Positions 61,948 to 64,000 of a DNA stretch of 64,000 bases are shown here, one piece after another. Each line of letters starts with the position of its first letter. Positions within the stretch are counted from its first letter, which is position 1. The DNA is from Terriglobales bacterium (GTDB taxonomy: Bacteria > Acidobacteriota > Terriglobia > Terriglobales > Acidobacteriaceae), in assembly GCA_035567895.1 (NCBI GenBank), contig DATMPC010000009.1, positions 1 through 64,000 of the forward strand. Direction: 5' to 3'. A program made the position numbers and the translations under genes. The notes under the pieces were generated by a model. That model saw only the letters and a program-made list of their open reading frames with translations, was not told the DNA's origin and did no database searches.

Positions 61948-63654
61948 ATGACTCTAGCTCGTACCGGTAACCCTTCCGTTCGCAGATACTTCCTGTCAGT
62001 CATTGCATTTCTTTTCGTTTTACTCAATCTGCCGCTGGGTGCTCATCAAAATCCTCCAGCGAGCGTGCAGAAGTTCGTTGCTCGAACGGAGCTGGTCACA
62101 GTTCCGGTCATTGTTCTGAGTCACGGGAAGCATGTAACCGGCCTTCCCAAGGGTGATTTCGAGATCGAAGAAGATGGTCATCCGATGACGTTGGCCACTT
62201 TCGAGGAGGTTGGCCTGGCGCAGTCAGCGAAACCGATTTCACCGCCTCCCGGAATCTACACGAACGAAGTGCTCTCCGATGGCCCGGTGACGATGACGAT
62301 CATAGCGCTTGACTTGATTAACACGCCTTATCTCAATCAAGAGCCGGTAAAGCGCGAGCTTCTCGATTATCTGCAGCACTCTTATCGCGCCGATCGACCG
62401 ACTATGCTGGCGATCCTTAGTCGCAGCGGGCTGAGAGTCATTCACGACTTCACAAACGACCCTCAAGTGCTGGAGACACTCGTTCGTCATCTGAAGCGAG
62501 ATGGAAAGCACGACTTGGAAAGCGATGCGGTTGTGCAGAAGGATGATTCTGGAACACTCCTGCAGCAGATCGACGTTTCCGCTGAATATGAAGCGCTCGA
62601 GAAGGAATTCTTTGGCGATCCATCTGTCACCCAGGGGAAAGATAGCTTTGACAAATTCATTGCCGACAACGATCGCGAGACCACGCTGCTGGAGCTGCGC
62701 CAACTCGCACGCGGGTTGTCCTCCGTTCCCGGAATGAAATCGCTGATCTGGGTATCGGGAGGAATTGTCTTGCCTCGGATCATGGATACGAGATCGCTTC
62801 GTCTGGTTGATGAATATGAAGAAACCTGGAAGTTGCTGAATGCAGCGACAATCGTCGTCACGCCGATTGATACCGTGCTGGAAAGTTCTAATGCGGCGTT
62901 CCGGGACACGATGCATATGCTGCCCGACCCGAGCAGAAGTACTCACTTGTCGCTCACACCTGAAATCCAACGCATTCAAAATTTCTGGGACCTGGCGCAG
63001 CGAACTGGGGGTGACTACTGCCTCATGCGCCGGGATCGACACTGCTTCCAGAAAATGTCGGACCTCACTTCCCACTATTACCTTCTCACCTACTACGTCA
63101 AGCCAAGCGACAGGAGCCAGTGGCGAAAAATACGCGTGAAGGTGCGCGGCGAGAATCTGGACGTTAAGGCACGAAACGGATACTACTCGGTAGGTCTCAC
63201 AGGCGATCCTGAGGAGAGACGCAAGCGAGACGTAGCCGAGGCCTCTCAGACGCCAGTCGAGTTCCGTGGAGTCCCAATCAGCGCCCGCTGGTCAGACTCA
63301 GGCGGAAAAGCGGAAAAACCCTCAGCCGGAACTAGTCCATTCCTGGAGAGACGTAACAAGAGAAACTTCCAGCTTGGTATTGCCCCGGGGGCTCTCAGTA
63401 TTGACGAAGCCGATGGCAATCACATCCGTTTGCACATCGTCGTTCTGGCAATGAACGACAAGGGAAAGGTGCTGAACGACTTGACGCAGCAGCTAGATCT
63501 TCATCCCACAAGGGAAGAGCTGCAACGCATCAGAACGCACGGATTTCTTTACGGAAACGAAATGGAAATCCCTGCGGCAAGCACAAGGCTTCGCTTCATC
63601 GTTCGCGACGATCTCAGTGAGAATGTCGGCACCGTCTCGATGCCGGTAATGTAG
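61948..63654 (+). CDS. Secreted VWFA-related protein of acidobacterial type
   Basis: The 568-residue protein has a signal peptide (FLSVIAFLFVLLNLPLGAHQ) and an acidobacterial VWFA-related domain. The opening ELVTVPVIVLSHGKHVTGLP, then KGDFEIEEDGHPMTLATFEE is the hallmark of this family (TIGR03436 type). MKSLIWVSGGIVLP follows in the middle, and the YYLLTYYVKPSDRSQWRKIR then VKVRGENLDVKARNGYYSVG end block is also typical. Its role is unknown. A TATAAT lies 21 bp upstream of the ATG. Confidence 0.85.
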   Translation: MTLARTGNPSVRRYFLSVIAFLFVLLNLPLGAHQNPPASVQKFVARTELVTVPVIVLSHGKHVTGLPKGDFEIEEDGHPMTLATFEEVGLAQSAKPISPPPGIYTNEVLSDGPVTMTIIALDLINTPYLNQEPVKRELLDYLQHSYRADRPTMLAILSRSGLRVIHDFTNDPQVLETLVRHLKRDGKHDLESDAVVQKDDSGTLLQQIDVSAEYEALEKEFFGDPSVTQGKDSFDKFIADNDRETTLLELRQLARGLSSVPGMKSLIWVSGGIVLPRIMDTRSLRLVDEYEETWKLLNAATIVVTPIDTVLESSNAAFRDTMHMLPDPSRSTHLSLTPEIQRIQNFWDLAQRTGGDYCLMRRDRHCFQKMSDLTSHYYLLTYYVKPSDRSQWRKIRVKVRGENLDVKARNGYYSVGLTGDPEERRKRDVAEASQTPVEFRGVPISARWSDSGGKAEKPSAGTSPFLERRNKRNFQLGIAPGALSIDEADGNHIRLHIVVLAMNDKGKVLNDLTQQLDLHPTREELQRIRTHGFLYGNEMEIPAASTRLRFIVRDDLSENVGTVSMPVM

Positions 63655-63745
63655 GAAGCAGAGGGAGCAGAACGGAAAGTTTCCCAAAGTGACCCAGGCG
63701 AAGACTGCCGGGCGCACACCCGGCACCCACAGCGCAACAATCCGT

Positions 63746-63781
63746 TGCAGAACCTAAAACGGGAAGATGGCCACCCAGAGC
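63746..63781 (+). repeat. Short interspersed repeat, copy 3
   Basis: GCAGAACCTAAAACGGGAAG then ATGGCCACCC shares its core with the copies at 55292-55328 and 58374-58405. A TGCCGGG/CCCGGCA hairpin lies just before it (63708-63727). Confidence 0.45.
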
Positions 63782-63783
63782 CA

Positions 63784-64000
63784 TTAACGCGCCACGACGT
63801 ACGCTGCCGCCAGGGGAATCACCAACGCGACCGTGAAGAGCGCCGGTACCGGAAAGATGAAACGCCAGGCGATCACACCGCTAGCGACGGTTGCAAGCGC
63901 AATTACCGCGATCATGGGCCGCACGCTTGCCGGACTAGTCCGGGCCAGGGAGGCCATTTGCCACAAGAGTAGCGTCTGCATCAGCATGGCCACACTGATG
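63784..64000 (-). CDS. Membrane protein (5' end outside window)
   Basis: The readable C-terminal 71 residues contain two hydrophobic segments (MIAVIALATVASGVIAWRFI and VPALFTVALVIPLAAAYVVA), so it is an integral membrane protein fragment. The frame continues past the right edge of the window. No family can be assigned from this part. Confidence 0.5.
   Translation of the reverse strand, partial: ISVAMLMQTLLLWQMASLARTSPASVRPMIAVIALATVASGVIAWRFIFPVPALFTVALVIPLAAAYVVAR

Noticed and set aside
62239-63075. A 278-codon minus-strand open frame
   Set aside because: Antisense to the VWFA-related protein gene, whose reading frame has a signal peptide and family motifs.

Overview
The window looks like a chromosomal segment of an acidobacterium (class Terriglobia/Acidobacteriia type). 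The evidence is family-level: an ADOP-type duplicated orphan permease (21014-23449), an acidobacterial VWFA-related secreted protein (61948-63654), a GxxExxY gene in a repeat-bounded element (35837-36383), several small secreted proteins of acidobacterial type, and medium-high GC composition. No rRNA gene, complete tRNA gene or CRISPR array was found.

Layout. (1) 1-19.3 kb: a type VI secretion (T6SS) locus in two blocks. On the minus strand, tssB-tssC-hcp-tagJ-tssA-tssE-tssF runs off the left edge. A tssK lies divergently on the plus strand. A second minus-strand block carries another tssK with tssL and tssM. Between the blocks sit a CPA2-type cation/proton antiporter, a CreD-like membrane protein and a degenerate interspersed repeat. 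Divergent from the second tssK is a gene for a disordered, tail-anchored protein with twelve copies of a short FTELF-like motif; this is the most intriguing unnamed gene here. tssG, tssJ, clpV, vgrG and PAAR genes are not in the window. (2) 19.3-30 kb: a Tat-type metallophosphoesterase, an Asp/Glu racemase, the ADOP permease, and the minus-strand series dnaE-accA-GHMP sugar kinase. (3) 30-36.4 kb: two paralogous secreted proteins with an HExxE motif, each with its own terminator; a CCA/poly(A)-polymerase-type nucleotidyltransferase with a histone-H1-like tail; and a small element with perfect 38-bp terminal inverted repeats carrying a frameshifted GxxExxY gene. (4) 36.4-46.7 kb: lpxD, a receiver-PAS protein, a small lipoprotein, a frameshifted glycosyltransferase, an aminotransferase followed by a 2-hydroxyacid dehydrogenase, bifunctional ftcD, a secreted protein and a penicillin-binding transpeptidase. 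(5) 46.9-64 kb: an accessory-like region with a Ser/Thr kinase-TPR protein, a BNR-repeat secreted protein, a second copy of the interspersed repeat next to a tRNA T-arm-like sequence and a DUF5681 gene, a sigma-54 promoter ahead of a tiny repeat-containing secreted protein, a cytochrome b remnant before a molybdopterin enzyme, a possible Mrr-like nuclease, a duplicated pair of secreted proteins, a methyltransferase, an aldo/keto reductase and the VWFA protein.

How the genes fit together. The T6SS genes give a sheath (TssBC), tube (Hcp), baseplate parts (TssE, TssF, two TssK), the TssA/TagJ assembly factors and a membrane complex (TssL, TssM). The best-matching promoter of the window lies 113 bp upstream of the second tssK (TTGACA, 17-bp spacer, TACGAT). 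Housekeeping functions (dnaE, accA, lpxD, nucleotidyltransferase) are interleaved with secreted proteins of unknown function. Family names come from recognising motifs by eye; no database search was run.
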